Below, one piece after another: positions 19,634 to 27,693 of a stretch of 64,000 nt of DNA. How positions within the stretch are numbered: the first letter of the stretch is position 1; the number at the start of each line of letters is the position of its first letter. The stretch is from an uncultured Acidimicrobiales bacterium (GTDB lineage Bacteria > Actinomycetota > Acidimicrobiia > Acidimicrobiales > SZUA-35). Below the pieces are notes generated by a model. It was not told the origin of the DNA and made no database searches. It saw nothing but the letters and a program-made list of their open reading frames with translations. The stretch spans positions 123,538 through 187,537 of the forward strand of contig CALKTH010000009.1 in the NCBI GenBank assembly GCA_937997485.1, in the 5' to 3' direction. Made by a program: the position numbers and the translations under genes.

Positions 19634-21568
19634 GTGCTCTCGGTCTCCGGTCTATCCAAGTCGTTCGGTCCACGAACGTTGTTCGAGGGTGTCACCTTTC
19701 GGTTGGTGAACGGGCGCCGAATCGCCCTTGTCGGCGGCAACGGTGTCGGCAAAACGACGATGCTGGAAATCATCGTTGGGCTCCAGGAGCACGACAACGG
19801 CGAGGTGAGTCGACAGAAGGACCTGCGAGTCGGTTACCTCCCCCAGGAAATCCTGGATGTGTGGGAGAGCAGCGTGCTCGACGAAGTGCTCAAGGGCTCC
19901 CGACACGTGCTCGATCTCGAGACCGAGCTGCGGGCGCTCGAGGCCAAGATGGCCACCACCTCGGGTGAAGAGCACGACAAAGTGATCGAGGACTACGGGA
20001 TCGCCCAGAGTCACTTCGAACAACTCGGCGGCTATCAGCTGGAACCGGAGGCGAGGCGCATTCTTGGCGGGCTCGGCTTCACCGCAGCGGACATGGATCG
20101 GCCGCTGGCAGAGATGAGCGGTGGCTGGCAGATGCGGGCCTCGCTCGCTCGCCTCCTCCTGCAAAAGCCTGACGTGTTGGTGTTGGACGAGCCGACGAAC
20201 CACCTCGACGTCGACTCCGTGCTTTGGCTCGAACAGCAGCTTGCGGCGTGGCCCGGAGCCATCCTGTTCGTCTCCCACGATCGAGACTTCATCGACAACG
20301 TCGCGGAACGTGTTGTGGAGGTCGCTCGTTACACCGCGACGGAGTACGTCGGCGGCTTCGCCGAGTTCGTCGTGCAGCGGGAGGATCGCATGATCGCGGC
20401 CCGGAATGCGGCGGCGAACCAGCAGCGGCGCATCGCCGACGTTGAGAAGTTCGTCGACCGCTTCCGTTACAAGGCAACGAAGGCGAAGCAGGTGCAGAGC
20501 CGACTGAAGACCCTGGAGAAGCTCGAAAAGATCGAGGTCCCGGAGGTCGAAGAGCTGAAGCTCAAGTTCGCCTTCCCCGAACCTCGACGTTCGGCCCGCG
20601 TCGTCATCGAGATCGAGAACGCCGACATCGGCTACGGCGACGACACACCCGTGGTCACCGACGCCAACCTCGTCGTCGAGCGAGGCGACAAGATCGCGCT
20701 CATCGGCCCCAACGGTGCCGGTAAATCGACCGTGCTGAAGGCGATTCTCGGTGAGCTGACGCCAAAGAGCGGTTCGATCACGATGGGCAACAACGTGGAC
20801 GTCGCCTACTTCGCCCAGCACCAGGTGGATGCGCTCGACCTCGAGAAGACCGTCTACGGCGAGTTCCTGTCGAAGGTCGGAGAACAACCGAAGAACCGGC
20901 AGGCTCGAACCGTCCTCGGATCATTCGGTTTCTCCGGCGACGCCGTTGATCGCAAGGTGGCCGACCTCTCTGGCGGCGAGCGGACTCGGCTGGCGCTGGC
21001 CGAGACCATGTGCAACCCGGTCAACCTGCTGATCCTCGACGAGCCGACCAACCATCTCGACATTCCGAGCTGCGACGTCTTGCAGGATGCGCTGCAGGCC
21101 TACCCCGGCACCGTGTTGCTGGTCAGCCACGATCGCTATCTCATTCGCAACACCGTCGACGCTCTTGTTGAGGTTCGTGACGGCAAGGTCACCCAGCACC
21201 TCGACGTTGAGGATCACGTCCTGAATCCGAAGGGCGAGAAGCCGAAGAGCAGTGCGCCGAAGCCCGAGGGCAATGCGGGAACCCCCCGGCCCTCGGAGGT
21301 CCGCAAGGCGGAGAAGCGGAGCGAGGCGGAGTCGCGCAACAAGAAGAGCAGCGACACTCGCGAAGCTCGCAAGCACATCGCACGGCTCGAGCGGCAGGTC
21401 ATGCGGGCCGAAGAGGTGGTGACCGGGCTCGAGAAACAGCTCGCTGACCCTGCGGTCTACGAGGACCAGGACGAGATGAAGCGTCTTCTCGCCACCTTCG
21501 ACACCGCCAAGTCAAAGGCCGCTGAACTCAACGAGCAGTGGGAGTCCGCCGTCGAAGCCCTGGGCTGA
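19634..21568 (+). CDS. ABC-F family ATPase
   Basis: 644-aa soluble protein with two ABC cassettes and no membrane spans, as in the ribosome-associated ABC-F family. Cassette 1: Walker A GGNGVGKTT near residue 35, signature MSGGWQ near 162, Walker B LVLDEPTNHLD near 180. Cassette 2: GPNGAGKST near 360, LSGGERTRLAL near 448, LLILDEPTNHLD near 467. A charged linker separates them. A Lys/Glu-rich coiled-coil tail covers about 535-640, as in Uup-like members. The GTG start is at the first cassette strand. Role is probably translation or DNA-linked; the subgroup is not certain. Confidence 0.9.
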   Translation: MLSVSGLSKSFGPRTLFEGVTFRLVNGRRIALVGGNGVGKTTMLEIIVGLQEHDNGEVSRQKDLRVGYLPQEILDVWESSVLDEVLKGSRHVLDLETELRALEAKMATTSGEEHDKVIEDYGIAQSHFEQLGGYQLEPEARRILGGLGFTAADMDRPLAEMSGGWQMRASLARLLLQKPDVLVLDEPTNHLDVDSVLWLEQQLAAWPGAILFVSHDRDFIDNVAERVVEVARYTATEYVGGFAEFVVQREDRMIAARNAAANQQRRIADVEKFVDRFRYKATKAKQVQSRLKTLEKLEKIEVPEVEELKLKFAFPEPRRSARVVIEIENADIGYGDDTPVVTDANLVVERGDKIALIGPNGAGKSTVLKAILGELTPKSGSITMGNNVDVAYFAQHQVDALDLEKTVYGEFLSKVGEQPKNRQARTVLGSFGFSGDAVDRKVADLSGGERTRLALAETMCNPVNLLILDEPTNHLDIPSCDVLQDALQAYPGTVLLVSHDRYLIRNTVDALVEVRDGKVTQHLDVEDHVLNPKGEKPKSSAPKPEGNAGTPRPSEVRKAEKRSEAESRNKKSSDTREARKHIARLERQVMRAEEVVTGLEKQLADPAVYEDQDEMKRLLATFDTAKSKAAELNEQWESAVEALG

Positions 21569-21594
21569 GCGTTCGGTCGCCTGGCAGACGAGCC

Positions 21595-22014
21595 TCACAG
21601 CACGCGGGTGACCACGCCGATCAGACGCTCGGGGTCAACGGTTCCGAAGTGACGTGAGTCGTTGCCGGCAGCGACGTTGTCGCTCCGGAGGTCGAGCGTG
21701 CCGTCGTCGCGAATGTCGACGAGGCGCTTGACGAGCACGAGTGGTTGGCGGGGGTGGTTCACCACGACAAGGTCACCGATCGCCGGCGCTCGCTCTTCGT
21801 CGGCAAGCACAAACTGCCCGGCTGCGAGTGTGGGCTCCATGCTCTCCCCCTCGACGCGCAAACGCCGCCGGTTCCCTCTGGCCCACTGCCAAAGCTCCCC
21901 GACGGCGTGTACAGGTCCCGAGGCGCCATCAGGCCCCCAAGGGCCTGATGCCTGGCGCTTCCGTGGCTGCAAGTTCGGGCCCTCAGGGCCCGAACTTGAC
22001 GCTTCCTGATCCAC
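21595..22014 (-). CDS. sodX: Nickel-type superoxide dismutase maturation protease
   Basis: 139-aa signal-peptidase-like (S24/S26) protease expected to remove the NiSOD propeptide and free the nickel-binding His. The catalytic serine lies in EGESMEPTL near residues 56-64 and the general-base lysine in LVLVKRLV near 94-101. The only workable in-frame start before the serine motif is a GTG at 22014; the first ~45 codons then run through two perfect hairpins and encode a Gly/Pro/Ser-rich linker. sodN lies 21 bp upstream on the same strand, the standard sodN-sodX pairing. Confidence 0.87.
   Translation of the reverse strand: MDQEASSSGPEGPNLQPRKRQASGPWGPDGASGPVHAVGELWQWARGNRRRLRVEGESMEPTLAAGQFVLADEERAPAIGDLVVVNHPRQPLVLVKRLVDIRDDGTLDLRSDNVAAGNDSRHFGTVDPERLIGVVTRVL
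21927..21950 (-). repeat. Perfect hairpin inside sodX 5' region
   Basis: Arms at 21927-21936 and 21941-21950 (CATCAGGCCC/GGGCCTGATG) around the loop CCAA. It falls inside the predicted N-terminal coding part of sodX. Confidence 0.75.
21971..21997 (-). repeat. Perfect 12-bp hairpin at start of sodX
   Basis: Arms at 21971-21982 and 21986-21997 (AAGTTCGGGCCC/GGGCCCGAACTT) around a 3-nt loop. It lies within the first 15 codons of sodX as annotated. Confidence 0.8.
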
Positions 22015-22044
22015 GGAGGGCGAAGCCCGACCGGATCAGGAAGC
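22001..22044 (-). terminator. Long-armed hairpin across the sodN stop and sodX start
   Basis: Arms at 22001-22012 and 22033-22044 (GCTTCCTGATCC/GGATCAGGAAGC) pair perfectly. The 20-nt loop holds a smaller stem GGGC-GAA-GCCC. The right arm covers the sodN stop codon (22036-22038) and the structure spans the 21-bp gap to the sodX GTG. It may attenuate sodX or protect the sodN transcript. Confidence 0.6.
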
Positions 22045-22494
22045 CGTGTACCAGGGAACCTCGCGGCCCTTGGACTCCCAGAACATGTTGTGAATGGCTT
22101 CGATCTGACTCATGAGCTCTTCGCATGCGCCGACGTCGACAGACGTCTTGCAGGCGGAAGCCTGCTTGGCGGCGTTCCAGAACGTGGTGTGGAGGTCGGG
22201 GTAGGCCTCGAGGTGGTTCGGCTTGAAGTAGTCGTGCCAGAGGATGTTGAGTTCACGCTTGGTGATCTCGGCCTGCTCCTCCTTGATGGCCACGAAACGG
22301 ATGTAGGTGTTGTGGGCGCCGGGGGCGCTCATGTCAATCGCTTCGATCTTCTTGGTCATCGACAGCACGGCCTCGGCGGCGATGCGGGCGCTGGAGGGGT
22401 CGTACACACCGCAGGGGCCGTCGCAGTGAGCGGCGGCAGCCTGGGCCGGAACGAACCGGTCGAGGATGGCAGTGAGACGGTGGCTGAGAGTCAT
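22036..22494 (-). CDS. sodN: Nickel superoxide dismutase precursor
   Basis: 152-aa precursor of NiSOD, which dismutates superoxide. Residues 1-22 form the propeptide; the mature enzyme would start at His23 with the nickel hook HCDGPCGVYDP, giving the N-terminal amine and His, Cys24 and Cys28 as ligands. The rest is the four-helix hexameric fold with typical EITKRELNILWHDYFKP and MSQIEAIHNMFWESK segments. The ATG at 22494 has GGAG 7 nt upstream. Maturation needs SodX encoded next. Cytosolic; expression is usually nickel-dependent in actinobacteria, but no Nur box could be confirmed here. Confidence 0.96.
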   Translation of the reverse strand: MTLSHRLTAILDRFVPAQAAAAHCDGPCGVYDPSSARIAAEAVLSMTKKIEAIDMSAPGAHNTYIRFVAIKEEQAEITKRELNILWHDYFKPNHLEAYPDLHTTFWNAAKQASACKTSVDVGACEELMSQIEAIHNMFWESKGREVPWYTAS

Positions 22495-22615
22495 GGAAAC
22501 GCTCCAGGGATCGTTGGTTGTCTGCTGGTTCCCAGGACCCTAGTGCGACCAATCCGGCGCGCCTTCATCATCGGCTTCTTCATTGGCAAGAGTTCTCCGA
22601 ACTAGGGTGCGGCCG

Positions 22616-23038
22616 ATGGAAGAGATGGGTGGGCAGATCGCTCCCGCAGTGGTCGAGATGTTCGCGTCGGACCGGGCAAGCCAGGCGCTTGGCATGCGCA
22701 TTGTCGAGGCGGTGTCAGGCCGAGCCGTCGTGACGATGGCGGTCCGAGAAGAGATGGTGAACGGACTCGAGGTCTGCCACGGCGGCGTGATCTTCACGTT
22801 GGCTGACTCAGCCATGGCCTTCGCCAGCAACGCTCACTCCCGATCGTTGGCCACGAACGCAGAGATGGACTTCGTGAGCGGGGCAAAGCTCGGCGACGTC
22901 CTCACCGCCGTCGGCACGGTCACGGTCAGACGGGGCAAGGCCGCGATTCATGACGTGGTCGTGACCAATCAGAACGCCGAAACGATCGCCGTCTTTCGGG
23001 GTCGCACGCTTTCCGTTGCTCCACCAACGGCGCTATGA
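22616..23038 (+). CDS. paaI: Hotdog-fold thioesterase, PaaI type
   Basis: 140-aa single-hotdog acyl-CoA thioesterase. The catalytic segment is GLEVCHGGVIFTLADSAMAF near residues 43-62, with HGG followed by the conserved Asp of the LADSA stretch. PaaI releases stalled phenylacetyl- or hydroxyphenylacetyl-CoA during phenylacetate breakdown. The ATG at 22616 is chosen; a GTG 9 bp upstream is equally in frame. Its stop overlaps the start of the MarR gene (ATGA). Placement before paaK and paaABCD supports the PaaI role over a general thioesterase. Confidence 0.85.
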   Translation: MEEMGGQIAPAVVEMFASDRASQALGMRIVEAVSGRAVVTMAVREEMVNGLEVCHGGVIFTLADSAMAFASNAHSRSLATNAEMDFVSGAKLGDVLTAVGTVTVRRGKAAIHDVVVTNQNAETIAVFRGRTLSVAPPTAL

Positions 23039-23526
23039 CCGACGAGTTCGAAGCAGAGGCCACGAGGAAGGTCTCGTCGCTCAGTCCTGACATCGATTTG
23101 GACACCTTTGCCGCGGCGTTCAACATCTTCCGGGCATCCACCCGGATCATCCAACACTTCGAGGCCACCGTGCATCGCCCGATCGGTCTTTCGATCGCTG
23201 GGTTCCGAGTGCTCTTCACGGTGTGGGTGATGGGAGACATGGAGCCGCGAGAGATCGCCCATCTCTCCGGTGTGACCCGAGCCGCTGTCTCCGGTGTGCT
23301 GAACACGCTGGAGCGTGATGGCCTCGTGGAACGGGCCAGGGAACAAACGGATCGTCGCCTCGTCACCGTCAAGCTGACGAAGGAGGGTCGGGCCCGGCTG
23401 GAGGAGGCGTATCAAGAGCAGAACCGGCGGGAACATGACGTCTTCGCACCGGTGGCCCCGGCGGAGCTCCGCGCGTTCACGAAGACACTTCGCACGCTTC
23501 TCACCGCCCGGCTCGACGAGGACTGA
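23035..23526 (+). CDS. MarR-family transcriptional regulator
   Basis: 163-aa winged-helix regulator. The recognition region EIAHLSGVTRAAVSGVLNTL (residues about 75-94) and wing DGLVERAREQTDRRLVTVKL (about 97-116) are standard for MarR. It overlaps paaI by 4 bp and ends 61 bp before paaK, whose promoter is in that gap. It therefore probably senses phenylacetyl-CoA or a related ligand and controls the module, in the way PaaR or PaaX do elsewhere; this role is inferred from position. Confidence 0.87.
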   Translation: MTDEFEAEATRKVSSLSPDIDLDTFAAAFNIFRASTRIIQHFEATVHRPIGLSIAGFRVLFTVWVMGDMEPREIAHLSGVTRAAVSGVLNTLERDGLVERAREQTDRRLVTVKLTKEGRARLEEAYQEQNRREHDVFAPVAPAELRAFTKTLRTLLTARLDED

Positions 23527-23552
23527 CACCGCGAGCAAAAGTCGTTAAGGCC

Positions 23553-23588
23553 TTGACGATCTCGGATTCGAGTCGTAGCTTCACCCCA
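23553..23588 (+). promoter_or_regulatory. Leaderless promoter of the paaK operon
   Basis: TTGACG (23553-23558), a 17-bp spacer and TAGCTT (23576-23581) form a good sigma-70-type promoter. The predicted transcription start, 7 nt after the -10, is the A of the paaK ATG at 23588, and there is no Shine-Dalgarno, so the mRNA is probably leaderless. The spacer contains a small inverted repeat CTCG-GATT-CGAG that could be part of an operator. Confidence 0.6.
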
Positions 23589-24898
23589 TGGCGTCAGTGA
23601 TTCCCGGCTTTCACGATGAACGCATCGAGACGATGCCCAGGTCCGAGCTCGAAGCCCTGCAGCTCGAACGGCTCCAGCGCACCATCAGCAGCTTGCGAGC
23701 GAACGTGCCGGTGATGGCCGAGCGACTCGAAGGACTTCCGGACCCCGTGTCGCTGGACGATCTGACGTCCTTCCCCTTCCTGCGAAAGCCCGACCTGCGA
23801 GACAACTACCCGTTCGGTCTGTTCGCTGTCGAGCGCGATCAACTCGCTCGCGTCCATGCCAGCTCCGGCACGACGGGGAAACCCACGGTCGTCGGCTACA
23901 CCAAGGACGATCTGACGATCTGGGCGGAGTGCGTCGCCCGGTGCCTGCGAGGGGCCGGCGTCGAGCCTGGCTGGATGCTGCACAATGCCTATGGATACGG
24001 CCTGTTCACTGGCGGGCTCGGTCTGCACGATGGTGCAGAAGCAGCGGGCATCAACGTCGTGCCCGTCTCGGGTGGCAACACCGAACGCCAGCTCATGCTC
24101 CTCGAAGACTTCGCTCCCGAAGCGATCTGTTGCACTCCCTCGTACGCACTGACCTTGGCTGAGCTCCTTGGCGAGCGGGGACCTACTTCCAGCCTGAAGG
24201 TGGGCATTCTCGGTGCCGAGCCTTGGACGAACGAGATGCGCACGAGCATTGAAGCCGGGCTCGGCGTCGTGGCCGTCAACATCTACGGACTTTCTGAAGT
24301 CATCGGACCCGGCGTGTCATGCGAGACCGCCGACCGTGACGGGCTCGTCATCATGGAGGACCACTTTCTTCCTGAGATCGTCCATCCCGAGACCGGCGCT
24401 CCTCTCCCCGACGGCGAGATCGGCGTCCTCGTCCTCACGAGTCTGACCAAGCAGGCCTTCCCCGTCCTTCGTTACTGGACCGGCGACCTCTGCTCTATCA
24501 CCCGAGAACCAGCGCCGTGCGGTCGGACCCACGCTCGCATGTCCAGCATTGTTGGCCGGTCCGACGACATGCTCGTCATCCGTGGGGTCAACGTGTACCC
24601 GAGCAACATCGAGCACACACTGCTTCAGGTCGAGGGCGTGAGTCCGCACTTCCAGCTCGTGGTCGAACGAGAGGGCACGCTCGACACCTTGGCGGTTCGG
24701 GTCGAATCGGAGCACCCGGCCAACTCTTCGGCCGCCACAGCGCTCGGCCAGGACATCACTGCTCGCTTGCACTCCGCACTGGGCATCAGCGTGACCGTCA
24801 GCGTCGAAGCAGCTGGGTCCGTTCCGCGCTCCGAGGGCGGAAAGCTCAGCCGAACGCTCGATCGACGAAACACCAACCAGAACCGAGGTACGTCATGA
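23588..24898 (+). CDS. paaK: Phenylacetate-CoA ligase
   Basis: 436-aa adenylating enzyme that converts phenylacetate to phenylacetyl-CoA, the entry step of the pathway. Length matches E. coli PaaK (437 aa). ATP-binding motif SSGTTGKPTVVGYT is near residue 94, the aromatic-binding region NAYGYGLFTGGLGLH near 135, YGLSEVIGPGVS near 236, and the C-terminal swivel VRGVNVYPSNIE-type motif (here IRGVNVYPSNIE) near 332. First gene of a tightly overlapping operon; its stop overlaps paaA by 4 bp. Confidence 0.95.
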   Translation: MASVIPGFHDERIETMPRSELEALQLERLQRTISSLRANVPVMAERLEGLPDPVSLDDLTSFPFLRKPDLRDNYPFGLFAVERDQLARVHASSGTTGKPTVVGYTKDDLTIWAECVARCLRGAGVEPGWMLHNAYGYGLFTGGLGLHDGAEAAGINVVPVSGGNTERQLMLLEDFAPEAICCTPSYALTLAELLGERGPTSSLKVGILGAEPWTNEMRTSIEAGLGVVAVNIYGLSEVIGPGVSCETADRDGLVIMEDHFLPEIVHPETGAPLPDGEIGVLVLTSLTKQAFPVLRYWTGDLCSITREPAPCGRTHARMSSIVGRSDDMLVIRGVNVYPSNIEHTLLQVEGVSPHFQLVVEREGTLDTLAVRVESEHPANSSAATALGQDITARLHSALGISVTVSVEAAGSVPRSEGGKLSRTLDRRNTNQNRGTS

Positions 24899-25845
24899 CC
24901 ATCGCGCAGCGGAGCTGGAACGATCTCGACGACTTCCAAACGTTCATCGACGACGGCGGCATCGTCGAGCCAACCGATGACATTCCCGAGGCGTACCGGG
25001 ACGAGGTCTTCCGCTTCATCGAGTTCCACGCCAACTCCGAGCTCATGGGTGGCCTCACCGAGCGCGATTGGATTCCGAAGGCCCCAGGTCTACGACTCAA
25101 GCAAATCTTTCTGGCCAAGACCCAGGACGAGATCGGCCACGCCCACCTGCTCTACATGGTGGCGGCCGACATGGGTGTGAAGAGCCGCAGCGAGATGTTG
25201 GAGCAGCTGTTCGACGGCCGCAGCCGGTTCCACAATGTCTTCCACTACCAGGCAGTCACCTGGGCCGATCAGATCGCCATTGCCTACCTCGTGGATGCCG
25301 CCGCGTTCGCTAGCCAGCGCGCCGTCTTCGCCGAGTGCAGCTACGGGCCGTATAAGCGGGTGCTGAAGCGCATCATCGCCGAAGAAGGTTTCCACATGCG
25401 CCACGGCGAGGAGATGTTGCTCCGCCTGGCCGAGGGCACGCCGGTACAACGCGAGATGTTCCAGGCCGCACTCGACCGGTGGTGGTGGCCCGCCGTGCAG
25501 TTGTTCGGACCGGACTCGGCACCCGACGATCCGCTGCTCGCCTGGAAGATCAAGTCGCAGCGCAACGAGGTGCTGCGGGATGCGTACGTGCAGAAGTACG
25601 TACCTCTCCTTCAGGGCTATGGCTTCGCCATTCCCGACGAGCACCTCACACAGGACCCCGATACCGGCAAGTGGCAGACCAGCGAGATCGATTGGGAACC
25701 GCTGAAGGCAACCATGCGAAACGGCGGGCCGGACTCGCGTCGGCGCATCGCAACCGCAGCCACGAACTGGTCCGACACAGCCTGGGTCCGCGACGCGTTG
25801 GACGTCGCAGCGCACGCCCGAACCGCGAACGAGACAGCAGCATGA
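24895..25845 (+). CDS. paaA: 1,2-phenylacetyl-CoA epoxidase subunit PaaA
   Basis: 316-aa catalytic di-iron subunit of the multicomponent epoxidase that converts phenylacetyl-CoA to the 1,2-epoxide. The two carboxylate/His motifs are DEIGHAH near residue 81 and AEEGFHMRHGEE near 162. The ATG at 24895 overlaps the paaK stop (ATGA), with GAGG upstream inside paaK; a much longer reading through paaK is a frame shadow. Length is close to E. coli PaaA (309 aa). It should pair with PaaC in the heteromeric core. Confidence 0.95.
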   Translation: MTIAQRSWNDLDDFQTFIDDGGIVEPTDDIPEAYRDEVFRFIEFHANSELMGGLTERDWIPKAPGLRLKQIFLAKTQDEIGHAHLLYMVAADMGVKSRSEMLEQLFDGRSRFHNVFHYQAVTWADQIAIAYLVDAAAFASQRAVFAECSYGPYKRVLKRIIAEEGFHMRHGEEMLLRLAEGTPVQREMFQAALDRWWWPAVQLFGPDSAPDDPLLAWKIKSQRNEVLRDAYVQKYVPLLQGYGFAIPDEHLTQDPDTGKWQTSEIDWEPLKATMRNGGPDSRRRIATAATNWSDTAWVRDALDVAAHARTANETAA

Positions 25846-26333
25846 CCGATCTCGCAGCAGGGCCAACGGTCGAAACGCGCGAGCTGACGAGCGCCGTCCG
25901 TACGGCCTTGGGCACGGTGACCGACCCGGAGTATCCGGACATCTCCATCGTGGACCTCGGATTGGTCGAGCAGGTGAACGTCACACCAGACGGGCACGCA
26001 ACCGTCGGCCTGATCCCCACCTTCTCCAGTTGTCCGGCGCTGGCAATGATTGCGACCGACGTGAGCAGCGCCGTCGAAGTCGTGCCTGGCATCACCGACA
26101 CGTCGGTCATCTGGCTGTCCACGCCGGTGTGGAGCGTGGACCGCACGAGCCTCACCGCTCGCCGTCAACTCGAGAGCAGCTACACCGTCGTCCTTCGACG
26201 TAAGGACGGAACGCTTCGGTGCCCAGTGTGCGGAAGCGATCAGGTTGGAGACCAGAGCATGGCGGGACCGACCCGCTGCCGCTCCGTCGCGTGGTGCGAG
26301 ACCTGCCGAAACGTCGTGGAGGTCATGCGATGA
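25842..26333 (+). CDS. paaD: PaaD, MIP18/DUF59-type phenylacetyl-CoA epoxidase maturation protein
   Basis: 163 aa, close to E. coli PaaD (165 aa). Residues 10-100 form a DUF59 domain with TVTDPEYPDISIVDLGLV near 26-43 and the conserved Cys in FSSCPALAM near 65. The C-terminus is a zinc ribbon: CPVCGS near 126 and CETC near 155. PaaD is thought to help assemble or repair the metal sites of the epoxidase system. ATGA overlaps on both sides link it to paaA and paaB. Its position between paaA and paaB differs from the E. coli order. Confidence 0.9.
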   Translation: MTDLAAGPTVETRELTSAVRTALGTVTDPEYPDISIVDLGLVEQVNVTPDGHATVGLIPTFSSCPALAMIATDVSSAVEVVPGITDTSVIWLSTPVWSVDRTSLTARRQLESSYTVVLRRKDGTLRCPVCGSDQVGDQSMAGPTRCRSVAWCETCRNVVEVMR

Positions 26334-26620
26334 GCGAGATGCGAACCTACGAGGTGTTCTGCAAGAAGGCGGGCAAGGACGAGTTTCGCCACGTCGGCGC
26401 CATGCAGGCTCACGACCCCGAACTTGCACTGATGTACGCCAGGGAGAGCTACTCCCGCCGGGGCGAAGGGGCAGAGATGTGGCTCGTTGACCGAGGCGAT
26501 CTCATCGTCGCCTCACCCCAAGCGCTGGCGCAGAACGCTGACAAGCCGCATCGCCACAACGACGGGTCAGCCGTGGCTGCTCGCCGGAAGGCACAACGTG
26601 AGAGCGGAGGAACGACATGA
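26330..26620 (+). CDS. paaB: 1,2-phenylacetyl-CoA epoxidase subunit PaaB
   Basis: 96-aa bridging subunit, same size as E. coli PaaB (95 aa). It starts RTYEVFCKKAGKDEFRHVGA and has the characteristic HDPELALMYARESYSRRGEG stretch near residues 29-48, followed by WLVDR. It joins PaaAC units in the epoxidase. The ATG overlaps the paaD stop and its own stop overlaps the paaC start. Confidence 0.94.
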   Translation: MSEMRTYEVFCKKAGKDEFRHVGAMQAHDPELALMYARESYSRRGEGAEMWLVDRGDLIVASPQALAQNADKPHRHNDGSAVAARRKAQRESGGTT

Positions 26621-27342
26621 ACGAGCCCTCGATGGATCCCCCCCTTGCTGCCGTTGTACTCGCACTGGCCGACGACGAACACATGGTCGGGGCACGCCAC
26701 ACCGCGTGGATCGGCCTTGGCCCGTTTCTGGAAGAAGACCTTGCGTTCTGCTCCATCGCCCAGGACGAACTCGGGCATGCCATCGCTCTCTACGAGATGC
26801 TCCCGGCCGCGCAAGCGTCGGGCATCGATGCGTTCGGCCTTCTTCGAGAACCGTCTGCGTATCGGTCGAGCTGGCTGGCGGAATGGGAGTGCACCGACTG
26901 GGCGGACTCACTCGTCCGCCAGTGGCTCTACGACCGAGCCGAGACGCTGCGGTGGGAATGGTTGCGAGAGATGTCCTCTCCTCCGCTCGCCGATCTGGCC
27001 GCACGCGCTCTGAGTGAGGAGAGCTTCCACCTCGCCCACGCCGAACATCTTCTCTGTCGAGTGATGCCATCCACCGAGGAGGCGAAGCGGCGCCTTGTCG
27101 CCTCAACATCTCGCTTCCTGGGCATGTCCGACAACTTCTGGGTCGATCTCGATCTCGGACTGCGGCAGCAATGGGAGCAACTCGTGGCGGGGGATCTCGC
27201 TCGCTGGGGGGTCGAGGGGACGGCTCTGCTCAATACACCCCAAGTTGCGCCCGCGGATCGCTCGGTTCGCAGCCCCGGATTCGATGCCTTTCACGCAGAG
27301 CTCACCGAGGTCGTGGCCCTCGATCCGTCCGCCATCTGGTGA
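26617..27342 (+). CDS. paaC: 1,2-phenylacetyl-CoA epoxidase subunit PaaC
   Basis: 241-aa structural partner of PaaA, close to E. coli PaaC (248 aa). Ferritin-like helices are visible, with LAFCSIAQDELGHAIALYEM near residues 44-63 and LSEESFHLAHAEHLL near 130-144. Last gene of the overlapping run; no paaE reductase follows, only a 351-bp gap and then an unrelated transporter. The reductase must therefore be encoded elsewhere or replaced. Confidence 0.94.
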   Translation: MNEPSMDPPLAAVVLALADDEHMVGARHTAWIGLGPFLEEDLAFCSIAQDELGHAIALYEMLPAAQASGIDAFGLLREPSAYRSSWLAEWECTDWADSLVRQWLYDRAETLRWEWLREMSSPPLADLAARALSEESFHLAHAEHLLCRVMPSTEEAKRRLVASTSRFLGMSDNFWVDLDLGLRQQWEQLVAGDLARWGVEGTALLNTPQVAPADRSVRSPGFDAFHAELTEVVALDPSAIW

Positions 27343-27693
27343 CGCTGCGACTCGATCTCGGATAACAAATCGGCAACTTTTTCGCTCGACACTTTGACAC
27401 GCACCGTGTCAGCTTTTCGGTCGTTTCTTGTCGATTTCTTGAGGAACTCGCCCAAACGGCCACAGAGAGTGGCGCAAACAGCCCCCGGCGTGCCGATTTT
27501 GGTCTCGAGTCCCCCGATGGCCCGGCGTCTTCCGTTAACGAACGGTGACGTCAGGCTGACGCATCAGCCGACATGCCTGTTGGTCCGATAGTGTCCCCGG
27601 TCACATTGCTGTACTCGATTTGAGCGCAGCTTTCCAAACGGGCTCGAACCGAGCTCACATCAACACATATGGTCGAACCGTGGAGGTACACGA
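27343..27693. other. Intergenic region between paaC and aapJ
   Basis: No gene seen in 351 bp. An inverted repeat TGACACG-CAC-CGTGTCA lies at 27395-27411, followed by CTTTTC, and could be a weak terminator for the paa operon or an operator. A palindrome TGACGTCA lies near 27548. AapJ has a good Shine-Dalgarno (GGAGG, 7 nt before its ATG). Base composition is a little richer in A/T than the genes, as expected for a promoter region. Confidence 0.5.

Noticed and set aside
23035..23526. MarR gene as the start of the paaK operon transcript
   Set aside because: A separate promoter with good -35 and -10 elements lies in the gap before paaK, so paaI-marR is treated as its own unit, although read-through is possible.
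27548..27555. TGACGTCA palindrome as a specific operator
   Set aside because: A single 8-bp palindrome is expected by chance at this scale and no second copy marks the promoter.
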